Assembly (NCBI GenBank): GCA_904420215.1
Contig: CAJFUR010000184.1
Location: 1-33,414, forward strand
Direction: 5' to 3'
DNA from: an uncultured Eggerthellaceae bacterium
Lineage (GTDB): Bacteria > Actinomycetota > Coriobacteriia > Coriobacteriales > Eggerthellaceae
DNA: 33,414 nucleotides
The notes below the pieces were generated by a model. That model saw nothing but the letters and a program-made list of their open reading frames with translations. It was not told the DNA's origin and did no database searches. Of this stretch, positions 24,436 through 32,370 are shown one piece after another. Position 1 is the stretch's first letter; each line of letters starts with the position of its first letter. Position numbers and translations under genes: made by a program.

Positions 24436-25356
24436 TCAGCGGGCGCGCAGTTCCCAGAACGCCACGGCGCTTGCGGCGGCCACGTTGAGGGAATCGACGC
24501 CGTGGTGCATGGGGATGCGCACGGTGTAGTCGCAGCGTGCGATGGTGGCGGGGGACAGGCCGTCGCCTTCGGTGCCCAGCACGAGCGCCAGCCGTTCCTC
24601 GGCGGCAAGCCGCGGGTCGTCAAGGGGGATGGCGTCGTCTGCCAGCGCCAGCGCCGCCGTCTTGAAACCCAGTTCGTGCAGGAGGGGAATGCCGCTTTCC
24701 GCCCACGATGCCGCCTGCGGTTGGGTTGGCCGCGGTTGCGCCGTCCGCCCGTCCGATTGCCGCCGCGCCGCCTGCGGTTGGGTCGGCCGCGCCTGCGCGG
24801 CATCCACATCCCCGATGCGGGTCCAGGGAACTTGGAAGACGGTGCCCATGGACACGCGCACGGCACGGCGGTACAGCGGGTCGTAGCAGGCGGGCGTGAC
24901 CAGCACGGCGTCGATGCCGAGCGCCGCGGCCGAGCGGAAGATGGCGCCGACGTTCGTGTGGTTGGTGATGTCTTCGAGCACCGCGACGCGCCGCGCCTGG
25001 GCGCAGGCCTCGGCCACCGTGGGCAGGGCGGGGCGCCGGAATGCCCCGAGCGCCCCGCGGGTGAGTTCAAAGCCGGTGAGGCGTTCCAGTTCGGCATGCG
25101 GCACAACGAACACGGGCACGGAGGGGAAGCGCTGCGCCACATGGTCGATGACGGGCCGCATGAGCGGCAGCCACTTGGGTTCCATGAGCAGGGAGAGGGG
25201 CTGCATGCCGCCGGCGAGCGCACGGCGTATCACCTTGTCGGACTCGGCCACGAACACGCCCTTTTCAGGCTCCAGGCGGTTGCGCAGCTGCACGTCGGTC
25301 AGGCGCGCGTAAGCGTCGAGGCGCGGGTCGTCAAGGGTGGGCACTTCGACGATCAT
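24436..25356 (-). CDS. SpoU/TrmH-family RNA 2'-O-methyltransferase
   Basis: The 306-residue SPOUT methyltransferase has all three family motifs: HTNVGAIFRSAAALG, LVLGTEGDGLS and IPMHHGVDSLNVAAASAVAFW. The N-terminal domain resembles the substrate-binding domain of rRNA or tRNA ribose methylases. It transfers methyl from S-adenosylmethionine to a ribose 2'-OH; the exact target cannot be told. A linker of about 35 residues inside the catalytic domain holds RPTQPQAA twice, encoded by a 25-base direct repeat (24710-24734 and 24767-24791, one mismatch). The start ATG 25356 has GGAGG upstream and overlaps the stop of the isochorismatase gene as ATGA. Confidence 0.9.
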   Translation of the reverse strand: MIVEVPTLDDPRLDAYARLTDVQLRNRLEPEKGVFVAESDKVIRRALAGGMQPLSLLMEPKWLPLMRPVIDHVAQRFPSVPVFVVPHAELERLTGFELTRGALGAFRRPALPTVAEACAQARRVAVLEDITNHTNVGAIFRSAAALGIDAVLVTPACYDPLYRRAVRVSMGTVFQVPWTRIGDVDAAQARPTQPQAARRQSDGRTAQPRPTQPQAASWAESGIPLLHELGFKTAALALADDAIPLDDPRLAAEERLALVLGTEGDGLSPATIARCDYTVRIPMHHGVDSLNVAAASAVAFWELRAR

Positions 25357-26015
25357 CGCTGCGCCTCCGCTGCGCGTGCGTCCCGCTTCAGCGCGGCGGC
25401 CGCCTCGGCCTCCCAGTCGCGCATGCGGGCAAGGCCCGTCGTGCAGAACTCGTCGCAGGTCACGATATGCGCGCCAACGTGCGCCATGTCTTCGATGTTG
25501 GCGGCCTGCACGCGGGGCGTGCGCGACGAGGTGCAGTCTTCGATGACTGCCACGTTGTATCCCAGCGACAGCGCGTCGTAGCACGTGGCGCGGATGCAGT
25601 TGGGCGTGGTGGTGCCGGCGAGCGCCACCGTGCGCACGCCCATGCGGCGCAGCGCAAGGTCGAGGCCAGTGCCGAAGAAGGCCGAGAACCGCGGCTTCAC
25701 CAGCGTGCGGTCGCCCGGTTGGGGGGCCAGTTCGGGCGGCTCGTCCGAAGAGCGGGGGTCGGCGCACGCGGGGGACAGGGGCCGGCCGCCTTCCGCCCAC
25801 GCCCGGTAGCGCACGGCTTCCACGTCGCTGCCGTCGGGGGCGTAGCGGCGCGTCACGTGGAACACCGGCATGCCCAGTTCGCGCGCCCGGTCGAGCGCCC
25901 GCGCGCATGCGGGCACGGTGGCCGCCGCCCCCGCCACGCAAAGCGGCGACGCGGCGTCGATGAACCCGTGCTGCATGTCGATGAGCAGCAGTGCCGCCGT
26001 GCGGTGGTCTTCCAT
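25353..26015 (-). CDS. Isochorismatase-family cysteine hydrolase
   Basis: The 220-residue protein carries the family catalytic triad: Asp in LLLIDMQHGF, Lys in LVKPRFSAFFGT and Cys in TTTPNCIRATCYDA, with the cis-peptide region just before the cysteine. The family includes nicotinamidases, N-carbamoylsarcosine amidases and isochorismate lyase-type hydrolases; the specificity here is unclear. ATG 26015 follows AAGGAG by five bases. Translation is coupled to the downstream methyltransferase by an ATGA overlap, although no functional link is known. Confidence 0.88.
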   Translation of the reverse strand: MEDHRTAALLLIDMQHGFIDAASPLCVAGAAATVPACARALDRARELGMPVFHVTRRYAPDGSDVEAVRYRAWAEGGRPLSPACADPRSSDEPPELAPQPGDRTLVKPRFSAFFGTGLDLALRRMGVRTVALAGTTTPNCIRATCYDALSLGYNVAVIEDCTSSRTPRVQAANIEDMAHVGAHIVTCDEFCTTGLARMRDWEAEAAAALKRDARAAEAQR

Positions 26016-26128
26016 GTGCGCTCCTTCGCCTCGTTGGCCTTCGCTTGTCGCTGCGCCCGCGCCCTCCTGCGCTCCGCCTCTGCCGTTCGCGGTCGGGCGT
26101 GTACGGCGGACGGGCGCATCCGCGACGC

Positions 26129-27301
26129 CTAGATGTCCACGCCCAGGAACTGCTTCACCAGCAGGCCGATGACGAACGACAGTGCCGCAACGCCCAGGCT
26201 GATGCCCGCCATTTGGCCGAACCGCTTCTTGAACGACAGGTCCTGCGCCACGGAAAGATAGTAGTTGAACACCACCAGAATTGCCAGCACGATGAGCACC
26301 ATGGTACCGAGCGCCCACAGGTAGTGCGATGCGTCGAACAGCAGGTAGGGCAGGATGAGCAGCGCCACGGTCACGAGGTAGGTCACGCCCGTGTACGTGG
26401 CGGACTTCAGCGCGTCCGGACGCCCCTCGCTCTTTGCCGAAAGGTATTCGCTCGATGCCATGGACAGCGTTGCCGCAATGCCGGTGATCAGGCCCGACAG
26501 CGCAATGAGCCGCGTGTTCTGCATGGCCAGCGTCAGGCCTGCCAGCGTGCCGGTCATTTCCACCATGGCGTCGTTCATGCCGAGCACCATGCTGCCCACG
26601 TAGTCCAGCCGTTCCTCGTCCAGCATGTCGAGCAGGGCCGCCTCGTGCGCCTCCTCGTCGTTGCGGATGCTGATGGCTTCGGGCACTTCGCGGGCCAAGT
26701 CGCCGTAGGAAAGCTGCGCTTTCTTCTCGCCGCGTTCCATGAGCTTGACGGCGAACGTGAAGCCGAGCAGCCGCGCTATGAGCGCGTAGCGGCGCACTAT
26801 GCCGCGCTGCGGCAGCAGGCAGCGGCGGGTATAGCGTTCCCACATGCGGGCGTGCTGCATTTCCTCGTCGGCGATGCGCAGGAGGGTTTCGCGGTTCGCC
26901 GCGTCCTTGGTGCGCTTCGCAATGCGGCGGTACACGGCAGCCTCGGTGACCTCGTTTTGCTGGAAGGCGAGAACCTGCGCCAGCGCCGCGTCCGAAATCG
27001 GTTGCGGTGTAGTGTCGGCCGGAGTCGCGTCGGTTTCGGGGGAGGCGCTGGCCGGGGTGTTGGCCGGGACGCCGACTGGGGCCGCGCCGCCGCTTGCCGC
27101 CGCGCCGCCGTCCGCAGGGGCCGCGCCCGCAGGCGCAGGGGCCGCACCGCCGTCCGCGGGCGCAGGCGCCGCACCGCCGCTTGCCTCGGTGTACCCCATG
27201 GGGGCCATGCCGGCCGGGGCCGCGCTGGCCGGCATGGCCCCCATGGGGCGCGGGGCGTGCGGGGATTGCACGGGTTGCGGTTGTTGCGTTTCCGAGGGCA
27301 T
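26129..27301 (-). CDS. Ferritin-like domain fused to VIT1/CCC1 transporter (MbfA-like iron exporter)
   Basis: The 390-residue protein has three parts. The first 100 or so residues are Ala/Pro/Gly-rich. A ferritin-like domain with di-iron ligands follows (NEVTEAAVYRRIA, ADEEMQHARMW, RNDEEAHEAALLDML). The C-terminal VIT1 domain has about five membrane helices (GMNDAMVEMTGTLAGL, SGLITGIAATLSMASSEYLS). This architecture matches MbfA, an erythrin-VIT1 protein that exports iron and protects against peroxide in some bacteria. Iron export is the likely role, from family knowledge. ATG 27301 has AAGGAG six bases upstream. A perfect 22-base inverted repeat lies early in the coding region. Confidence 0.88.
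   Translation of the reverse strand: MPSETQQPQPVQSPHAPRPMGAMPASAAPAGMAPMGYTEASGGAAPAPADGGAAPAPAGAAPADGGAAASGGAAPVGVPANTPASASPETDATPADTTPQPISDAALAQVLAFQQNEVTEAAVYRRIAKRTKDAANRETLLRIADEEMQHARMWERYTRRCLLPQRGIVRRYALIARLLGFTFAVKLMERGEKKAQLSYGDLAREVPEAISIRNDEEAHEAALLDMLDEERLDYVGSMVLGMNDAMVEMTGTLAGLTLAMQNTRLIALSGLITGIAATLSMASSEYLSAKSEGRPDALKSATYTGVTYLVTVALLILPYLLFDASHYLWALGTMVLIVLAILVVFNYYLSVAQDLSFKKRFGQMAGISLGVAALSFVIGLLVKQFLGVDI
27194..27248. repeat. Perfect 22-bp inverted repeat inside the iron transporter gene
   Basis: Bases 27194-27215 are perfectly complementary to 27227-27248, with an 11-base loop. Both arms are built around CCATGGGGGCCATG-like sequence. The hairpin lies within codons 18-36 of the coding strand and encodes a mirror-like peptide, GAMPASAAPAGMAPMG. 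It is strong enough to affect translation or to be a site of recombination. Confidence 0.8.
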
Positions 27302-27419
27302 GGCGTTCTCCTTGGGGTTAGGCTGTGCGGTCGTCCGGCTCCGAGCGAGGCGCCCGGGTCTGGCGCCGGTTTCCGGGCATGCGTCATGCGAAGATTCTAT
27401 CCGATAAGCCGCCGTGTCA

Positions 27420-28043
27420 CTACGCCTTCCTTCGCTTGACACGAAACGGAGAACGCGCGCTCTCGCGCGCGTGCGCACGGTTTGCCGCCCCAGAAGGACC
27501 ATGGGCACCTGCGCGCACAGGCCGTGCGCTTTCGCGTGCATGCGCGCGGTCTGCCGCACCCGGCAACCTGTTTTGCGTCCCCGTTTCCTGTCGTGCGCTC
27601 TCGCGTGCATGCGCGCGGTCTGCCGCGGCCAGCCAGGCAAGCGCCGCGGCCATGAGGGCAAGGCCCGCGGCGTCGAAGGCGATGAAGCGCTCGATGCTGG
27701 CGGCGAGCGTGGCGTGGCCGGCGGGCAGCGACGCGCGCAGCCATGTTTCGCCCACCAGCCCAATGGCCTGCTGCACGATGGCGACGACCCCGAGGGCGCG
27801 GAACCTGCGGGGGTTGACTACGACGGCGGGATAGGTGGCGTTCCACATGAGAAACGCAATGCCCAGGCCGCGGACGGCGGCGGCCCCGGGCACGCCCGAA
27901 AGCTCGTAAGACATCGCATAGGCGTCCGGCCACAGCACGAACGAGAGCGCGCAGTGCACGTTGATGGCAAACACAAGCGCGAACGCCACCCGGGTGGCGC
28001 AGAGGGCTGCGCGTGACGTGCGGGGCGGCTTTTCGCGGGTCAT
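27420..28043 (-). CDS. Small membrane protein with repeated charged tail
   Basis: The 207-residue protein has four hydrophobic segments between about residues 12 and 140 (VAFALVFAINVHCALSFVL, GLGIAFLMWNATYPAVVV, LGVVAIVQQAIGLVG, LALMAAALAWL). The core resembles small conserved membrane proteins of unknown function in Gram-positive bacteria. The last 65 residues consist of three copies of a unit like AADRAHARESAR separated by spacers, encoded by a repeated DNA unit. ATG 28043 follows GAAGGAG by a normal spacing. It is divergent from mazG with only 97 bases between them. Confidence 0.7.
   Translation of the reverse strand: MTREKPPRTSRAALCATRVAFALVFAINVHCALSFVLWPDAYAMSYELSGVPGAAAVRGLGIAFLMWNATYPAVVVNPRRFRALGVVAIVQQAIGLVGETWLRASLPAGHATLAASIERFIAFDAAGLALMAAALAWLAAADRAHARESARQETGTQNRLPGAADRAHARESARPVRAGAHGPSGAANRAHARESARSPFRVKRRKA
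27455..27626. repeat. Three 35-bp repeats in the 3' end of the membrane protein gene
   Basis: Bases 27523-27557 and 27592-27626 differ at one position in 35 and are 69 bases apart. A more diverged copy is at 27455-27488. Each contains GCGTGCATGCGCGCGG or a close variant. The spacing is a multiple of three, so the frame is kept. Confidence 0.8.
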
Positions 28044-28140
28044 CTTCGGCTCCTTCGGGTTGTGCGGACGTTGTTCCGCAGCATACCACGGCGCGTCCGT
28101 GGCGGTATACTTTCGTGAAGCAAGCGAAGAAAGGACTGCC

Positions 28141-29049
28141 ATGACCGACCATGATTCCGCCGCCCATGTGGCCGCGCATCCGGAGGCGCATCCGGCGTTC
28201 GACCAGTTCGTTGCCACCATTGCCGCTCTGCGCGCGCCCGACGGCTGCCCGTGGGACCGCGAGCAGACGCACAGCAGCATCGCGCACAACATGATAGAGG
28301 AGGCCTACGAGGCGGTGGACGCCATAGAGGCCGCCGACGTCGCGCACCTGCGCGAGGAATTGGGCGACGTGCTGCTGCAGGTGGTGCTGCAAAGCCAGAT
28401 TGCCGCCGATGCGGGCGAGTTCACGATCGACGACGTGTGCGCCGACGTGAACGCGAAGATGGTGCGCCGCCATCCCCACGTGTTCGGCGAGGCGAAAGCC
28501 GAAAGCGCCAATGCTGTGCTGGATTTGTGGGACCAGGTGAAGCTGGCCGAAAAGCACGCTGCCGAGCAGGCGGCCGGCGGGCAGGAGCAGGGGTCGCCCG
28601 TTCCGGCGCGCGCGGGGCTGCTCGATGGCGTGCCGAAAAGCTTCCCGGCGCTCATGCAGGCGCAGAAGGTGTCGCGCAAGGCGGCGTCTGCCGGCTTCGA
28701 ATGGGAAACGCTCGAAGACGTGTGGGCGCAGGTTGCCGAGGAGGAGGTCGAGCTGCGCGAAGCCTATGCCGCCGCACCGAAGACCCCCGACGGCAAGGTG
28801 TGCGCCGACGTCGGGGGCGATTTCGCCGCTGCGGTGGAAATGGAGCTGGGAGATGTGCTGTTCGCGCTGGTGAACGTGGCACGTCGCATGGGCGTGGACG
28901 CCGAGAGCGCCCTGCGCGCAAGCTGCGGGAAATTCCGCCGCCGCTGGGCCTTCATCGAGGATGCCGCGGAGAAGGCGGGCCGTGCGGTGGAGGACGTGCC
29001 CGTGGAGGAGATGGAGTCTCTGTGGGCGCAGGCCAAAGCCTGCGAATGA
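28141..29049 (+). CDS. mazG: Nucleoside triphosphate pyrophosphohydrolase MazG
   Basis: The 302-residue MazG protein has two MazG domains. The first has CPWDREQTHSS, EEAYEAVDAI and EELGDVLLQVV, including the ExxE...ExxD magnesium ligands. It is followed by HPHVFGE and a second domain with GFEWETLEDVW, EEEVELREA and ELGDVLFALVNVAR. The enzyme hydrolyses NTPs and dNTPs to monophosphates and clears damaged nucleotides. Two Ala/Gly-rich inserts, typical of this genome, lie between motifs. ATG 28141 follows AAAGGA; TATACT at 28106-28111 is a likely -10 with no clear -35. Confidence 0.93.
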   Translation: MTDHDSAAHVAAHPEAHPAFDQFVATIAALRAPDGCPWDREQTHSSIAHNMIEEAYEAVDAIEAADVAHLREELGDVLLQVVLQSQIAADAGEFTIDDVCADVNAKMVRRHPHVFGEAKAESANAVLDLWDQVKLAEKHAAEQAAGGQEQGSPVPARAGLLDGVPKSFPALMQAQKVSRKAASAGFEWETLEDVWAQVAEEEVELREAYAAAPKTPDGKVCADVGGDFAAAVEMELGDVLFALVNVARRMGVDAESALRASCGKFRRRWAFIEDAAEKAGRAVEDVPVEEMESLWAQAKACE

Positions 29050-29186
29050 GAAGCGCGCGGACGGGGCACGTGGGGCGCGGGCGGCGCGCCGCGAAGCTTA
29101 CAAGTCGCCTGTGTCCCGCCCAGCCGTCTGCGCTCCACGAAGTCCGCGCGCGGGGCGCGTGAGATCCACATGTAAAACCGCATAGA

Positions 29187-29215
29187 CGAAAAAGGGGCCT
29201 CGAGGCCCCCTTCTG
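29187..29215. terminator. Bidirectional intrinsic terminator after mazG
   Basis: GGGGCCTCGAGGCCCC (29194-29209) is a perfect palindrome flanked by GAAAAA on the left and CTTCT on the right, giving an A-tract/T-tract hairpin able to work in both directions. It lies 145 bases after the mazG stop. The rest of 29050-29367 holds no gene apart from the promoter-like sequence before the XRE gene. Confidence 0.75.
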
Positions 29216-29367
29216 CTGCGCCCGGCCGGGTTGCGTCCGGGTGACACCCTTCCAACGCCTTGCCGCCAAACGCCCGAGCGCGCCTGCGCGGACGCTGGGC
29301 GGCCTTATCGTGAGCATGTCACTTGCAATGCGCCAGCCTCTATTTGATGAGCGTTAGGCTTATGCTT

Positions 29368-29580
29368 ATGAACAGTCTCATGCGCGAAATAGGTGCCCGG
29401 ATCAGGGAGTCGAGAGAAAGCAGCAACATCTCTCAGCGGCGCTTTGCCATGATGATCGGCATGAACCGCACCTATTTGAGCGGCGTGGAGAACGGGTCGC
29501 GCAACATCAGCATCACCAATTTGCAAAAGATCGCCAACGGTTTGGGCGTGACTTTGGAAGATCTGCTCAGGGGCTTGTAG
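29368..29580 (+). CDS. Short XRE-family helix-turn-helix regulator
   Basis: The 70-residue protein is a lone XRE domain: MREIGARIRESRESSNISQRRFA..., GMNRTYLSGVENGSRNISITNLQKIANGLGVTLEDLLRGL in segments. It has the five-helix Cro/C1 fold and no other domain. The start is uncertain. ATG 29368 lacks a clear ribosome site; ATG 29362, 29380 and an earlier start at 29323 are possible. TTGATG (29344-29349) and TATGAA (29367-29372), 17 bases apart, could be a promoter for a nearly leaderless mRNA starting at ATG 29380. Its local composition is lower in GC than its neighbours, and such stand-alone XRE proteins often come from mobile elements, so a horizontal origin is possible. Confidence 0.78.
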   Translation: MNSLMREIGARIRESRESSNISQRRFAMMIGMNRTYLSGVENGSRNISITNLQKIANGLGVTLEDLLRGL

Positions 29581-29885
29581 ACCGAACAGGGCCGGGCGCC
29601 TGTACTCCGGTTTGTCGCCCGCCGCGCCCGCATTCCGTCCCACCTCGCCTGCGTCTTGCCGCTCGTCAGCCCGTCCCGTCTGCGCTCCGCCGCTCGCGAG
29701 CCTGCATCGTCTTTCGGTCCGCTCGTGGGTGGGGCGACCCTCGAGCGCGGGCGCGGCCTTTCGAATTGGAAGAGGCACCCGCGGCGCGCCGCGAACGAGG
29801 CTTTCCGAATTGCCCTCCTTTGCCCCTTGACTTCGAGTGCGCTTTAGGTTCTATGATGGGAAGCGTCACAGACGAGAGGAGTCCC
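29581..29885. promoter_or_regulatory. Intergenic region with aldo/keto reductase promoter
   Basis: The first 240 bases contain no gene or strong structure. TTGACT (29827-29832) and TCTATG (29850-29855) are separated by 17 bases and form a good promoter about 30 bases before the start codon of the aldo/keto reductase gene. TATGAT at 29852-29857 is an alternative -10. Confidence 0.6.
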
Positions 29886-31022
29886 ATGGAATCTGAATTG
29901 TTGGCAACCCCGAAGCTGGGTTTCGGCTGCATGCGCCTTCCGCTGCTTGACCCGGCCGACCAGCAGAGCATCGACATCGAGCAGTTCAAGCAGATGGTGG
30001 ACGCGTTCATCGAGGGCGGCGGCACCTACTTCGACACTGCCTTCGTCTACCACGAAGGCGCCTCCGAGCGCGCGCTGAAAGAGGCGCTGGTGAAGCGCTA
30101 CCCGCGCGAGGCCTACACCGTGGCCACCAAGTGCCTTGCCTGGGCCATCGGCAGCAAGGAGGAGGCGCAGAGCAACTTGGCCACGTCCCTCGAGCGCATG
30201 GGGCTGGACTACATCGACTTCTATCTGCTGCACAATGTGGGCGGCGAGCGCACGTCGAAGTTCGACGAGTACGGCATGTGGGACTTCGTCAAGCAGAAGA
30301 AGGAAGAGGGGCTGATCAAGCACTGGGGATTCTCCATGCACGACGGCCCCGAGACGCTGGATGCCCTGCTGACGGCGCATCCCGATGCGGAGTTCGTGCA
30401 GCTACAGGTGAACTACCTCGATTGGGAAGACCCGGTGATTCAGGCGCGCGCGTGCATGGAGGTGGCGCAGCGCCACGGCGTGCCGGTGACCATCATGGAG
30501 CCTGCCCGCGGCGGGCGTTTGGCGGAACTGCCCGAGCGCGTGGCCGAGCCGCTGCGTGCGGCGGCGCCCGAGGCCACGCTGGCGTCGTGGGCGTACCGCT
30601 TCTGCTTCAACCTGCCCAACGTGATCACCGTGCTGTCCGGCATGTCCACCATCGAGCAGGCGCGCGAGAACGTGGCGACGTTCCAGGCGAACAAGCCGTT
30701 CTCGGACGACGAGCAGCGCGCGCTGGACGCCGCGAGCGAAGTGCTGCGCTCGCTGGCCTCGGTGCCGTGCACGAACTGCCGCTACTGCGTGAAGGAGTGC
30801 CCGCAGGAGGTGTCCATCCCCGAGATCATGAGCCTGATCAACCTGGAGTTGATGACCGAGAACAACGAGTTCGTGAAGGACCTGTACCAGTGGCAGGCGC
30901 CCGGCCGCGCGTCGAGCTGCGTCGCCTGCGGCGCGTGCGAGGCCATGTGTCCGCAGAGCATCGACATCATCCACCAGCTCGAAGTGGCGAAAGACCACTT
31001 CGAAGACGGCGAAGCCGCATAG
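29886..31022 (+). CDS. Aldo/keto reductase with C-terminal 2[4Fe-4S] ferredoxin domain
   Basis: The 378-residue protein starts with GFGCMRLPLL and has the aldo/keto reductase tetrad: Asp and Tyr in FDTAFVYHEG, Lys in VATKC and His in LLHNVG. The barrel ends near residue 275. A C-terminal ferredoxin domain follows, with CTNCRYCVKECP and CVACGACEAMCP, each a CxxCxxCxxxCP cluster. Proteins of this fused type are common in anaerobes and probably couple ferredoxin or NAD(P)H to carbonyl reduction; the substrate is unknown. ATG 29886 follows GAGAGGAG, and a clear promoter is present at 29827-29855. A strong terminator at 31088-31121 ends the unit. Confidence 0.92.
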   Translation: MESELLATPKLGFGCMRLPLLDPADQQSIDIEQFKQMVDAFIEGGGTYFDTAFVYHEGASERALKEALVKRYPREAYTVATKCLAWAIGSKEEAQSNLATSLERMGLDYIDFYLLHNVGGERTSKFDEYGMWDFVKQKKEEGLIKHWGFSMHDGPETLDALLTAHPDAEFVQLQVNYLDWEDPVIQARACMEVAQRHGVPVTIMEPARGGRLAELPERVAEPLRAAAPEATLASWAYRFCFNLPNVITVLSGMSTIEQARENVATFQANKPFSDDEQRALDAASEVLRSLASVPCTNCRYCVKECPQEVSIPEIMSLINLELMTENNEFVKDLYQWQAPGRASSCVACGACEAMCPQSIDIIHQLEVAKDHFEDGEAA

Positions 31023-31087
31023 GCGAAGCTTCGGCGGGCTCAGGCGTGGCCGCGTGGGCGGAATTGCCCATCTGGCGAAGTTCGAAA

Positions 31088-31121
31088 ACCGGGAGCCGCA
31101 CGGCAACGTGCGGCTCCCGGT
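31088..31121 (+). terminator. Strong hairpin with GCAA tetraloop after the aldo/keto reductase
   Basis: Bases 31088-31102 pair perfectly with 31107-31121 around a GCAA tetraloop, giving a 15-bp GC-rich stem 65 bases after the stop codon. The run behind it (GTATGTAAC) is only moderately T-rich, so termination may be assisted. The Fic remnant begins just after it. Confidence 0.7.
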
Positions 31122-31138
31122 GTATGTAACTGCCCATT

Positions 31139-31304
31139 GTGGGCATAGCCGACGTCAAGAAATGGACGGGATTCACTGCGCAAGGGGGGATACAAAGTCA
31201 TAGACCGTTTGATCGAGCTGGGAATACTCAAGCACATGGCGGGGGAGCGGGGTTCGTATGCAAGGAAGTGGGTCTACGAAGACCACTTGGACTTGTTTGC
31301 GTGA
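31139..31304 (+). pseudogene. C-terminal remnant of a Fic-family protein, frameshifted
   Basis: Reading from 31139 gives GIADVKKWTGFTAQG. After a one-base shift at the run of six Gs (31184-31189) the text continues GYKVIDRLIELGIL...SYARKWVYEDHLDLFA and stops at 31302-31304. Together this matches the winged-helix tail found after the Fic domain (IADV...TG....YKVIDRLIELGIL). The catalytic Fic motif is gone, an in-frame stop lies just upstream at 31127, and the 5' part ends at the terminator hairpin. It lies antisense to the last 26 codons of the AraC gene. Confidence 0.6.
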
Positions 31305-32370
31305 CGGCTGTGCCGTTGCGGCGGCCTAGACCGCTGCCGACAAGGGCGCGCGCTTCGGCGGGCGACATACCGTAGGTGCTGCGGAAGGTGCGGTGGAAGT
31401 TCGCCTTGCTTTGGTAGCCCACGCGCTCGGATACGGCGGCCACGGGAAGGTTGGTTTCGTCGAGCAGAACCAGCGCGCGGTCCATGCGCTGCCCGCGCAC
31501 GTACTCGGACACCGACTTGCCTTCGGTTGCGCGGAACCCCGCCTGCAGCTTGTTGCGGTTGAGGCCCACGCGCTGGGCGAGCGCGGCCACGGTGGGGGGA
31601 TGGGCCAGCTCCCGCCTGATGATCTCCTTGGCCTGCTCGAGCGATTCCCGCTCGGCACCGGAAAGGCGGCGCACGGGACGCTCGGCATGGGAGGCGACGT
31701 AGTCCACGACCAGTGCGGCAACGGCAATGCACTGCCCGCGCAGGAAATCGAGGTAGGCGGTTCCCTGCAGCGGGCAGTTGTGCATGAGGCGGCAGATCAT
31801 CGCCACGGGGGGCAGATCGAGTGGCGTGGCGTTGAGCACGTGGTTCGCCGCTTCCCAGAAACCGGGGGGCGTGCGCAGGCCATGCGTTTCGAAGAACGGT
31901 TCGAACAGGGAAATACCCACGTAACGCAAATGGGTCCCCTTGGCTATGCGCATGAACGAGGGGATGGACGAGATGGACACGAACGCATGCAGCCCTTCGT
32001 TCAGGATGCGCGTGTCGTTGCGGGCGGAATACGTTTGGATGGCCCCGTCGGTGTTGAGCGAGATTCCCAGGTACTTGCCGGAAAACCGCGTGCGCGAGAG
32101 GTGGTCGGCGGGCGCGGTGAAATCGACCTCGGAGTAAACGAACGAAGAGAGGTCGCCAAGCAGCCTGATGACGTCCTTAGAGACTTCCTCGCCCCCACCT
32201 TGTCCAAGGAGGTTGGCATCCGCCGTGCCACGCGGTTCCCGTGCGCTGTGGCCGCCTGTGGGCGTGGTGGCTGGGAAACGGTATTCGATGCCGTGTGGCA
32301 ACGCATGCCGCACACCGCCCATTTGGGCGTAGAAACCGTAGGTTTCCTCGATGGTATCGATGCGTTCCAT
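31228..32370 (-). CDS. AraC-family transcriptional regulator
   Basis: The 380-residue protein has a long N-terminal effector domain and a C-terminal double helix-turn-helix. The HTH carries HPPTVAALAQRVGLNRNKLQAGF, then SVSEYVRGQRMDRALVLL and VAAVSERVGYQSKANFHRTF with RSTYGMSPAEAR. ATG 32370 follows AAAGGAAG. It is divergent from the truncated ABC exporter, a common regulator-exporter pairing. The final 25 to 30 residues (RRNGTAVTQTSPSGL and beyond) lie past the family's normal end and are read from the antisense of the Fic remnant, so the native stop was probably lost in a rearrangement. Confidence 0.88.
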   Translation of the reverse strand: MERIDTIEETYGFYAQMGGVRHALPHGIEYRFPATTPTGGHSAREPRGTADANLLGQGGGEEVSKDVIRLLGDLSSFVYSEVDFTAPADHLSRTRFSGKYLGISLNTDGAIQTYSARNDTRILNEGLHAFVSISSIPSFMRIAKGTHLRYVGISLFEPFFETHGLRTPPGFWEAANHVLNATPLDLPPVAMICRLMHNCPLQGTAYLDFLRGQCIAVAALVVDYVASHAERPVRRLSGAERESLEQAKEIIRRELAHPPTVAALAQRVGLNRNKLQAGFRATEGKSVSEYVRGQRMDRALVLLDETNLPVAAVSERVGYQSKANFHRTFRSTYGMSPAEARALVGSGLGRRNGTAVTQTSPSGLRRPTSLHTNPAPPPCA

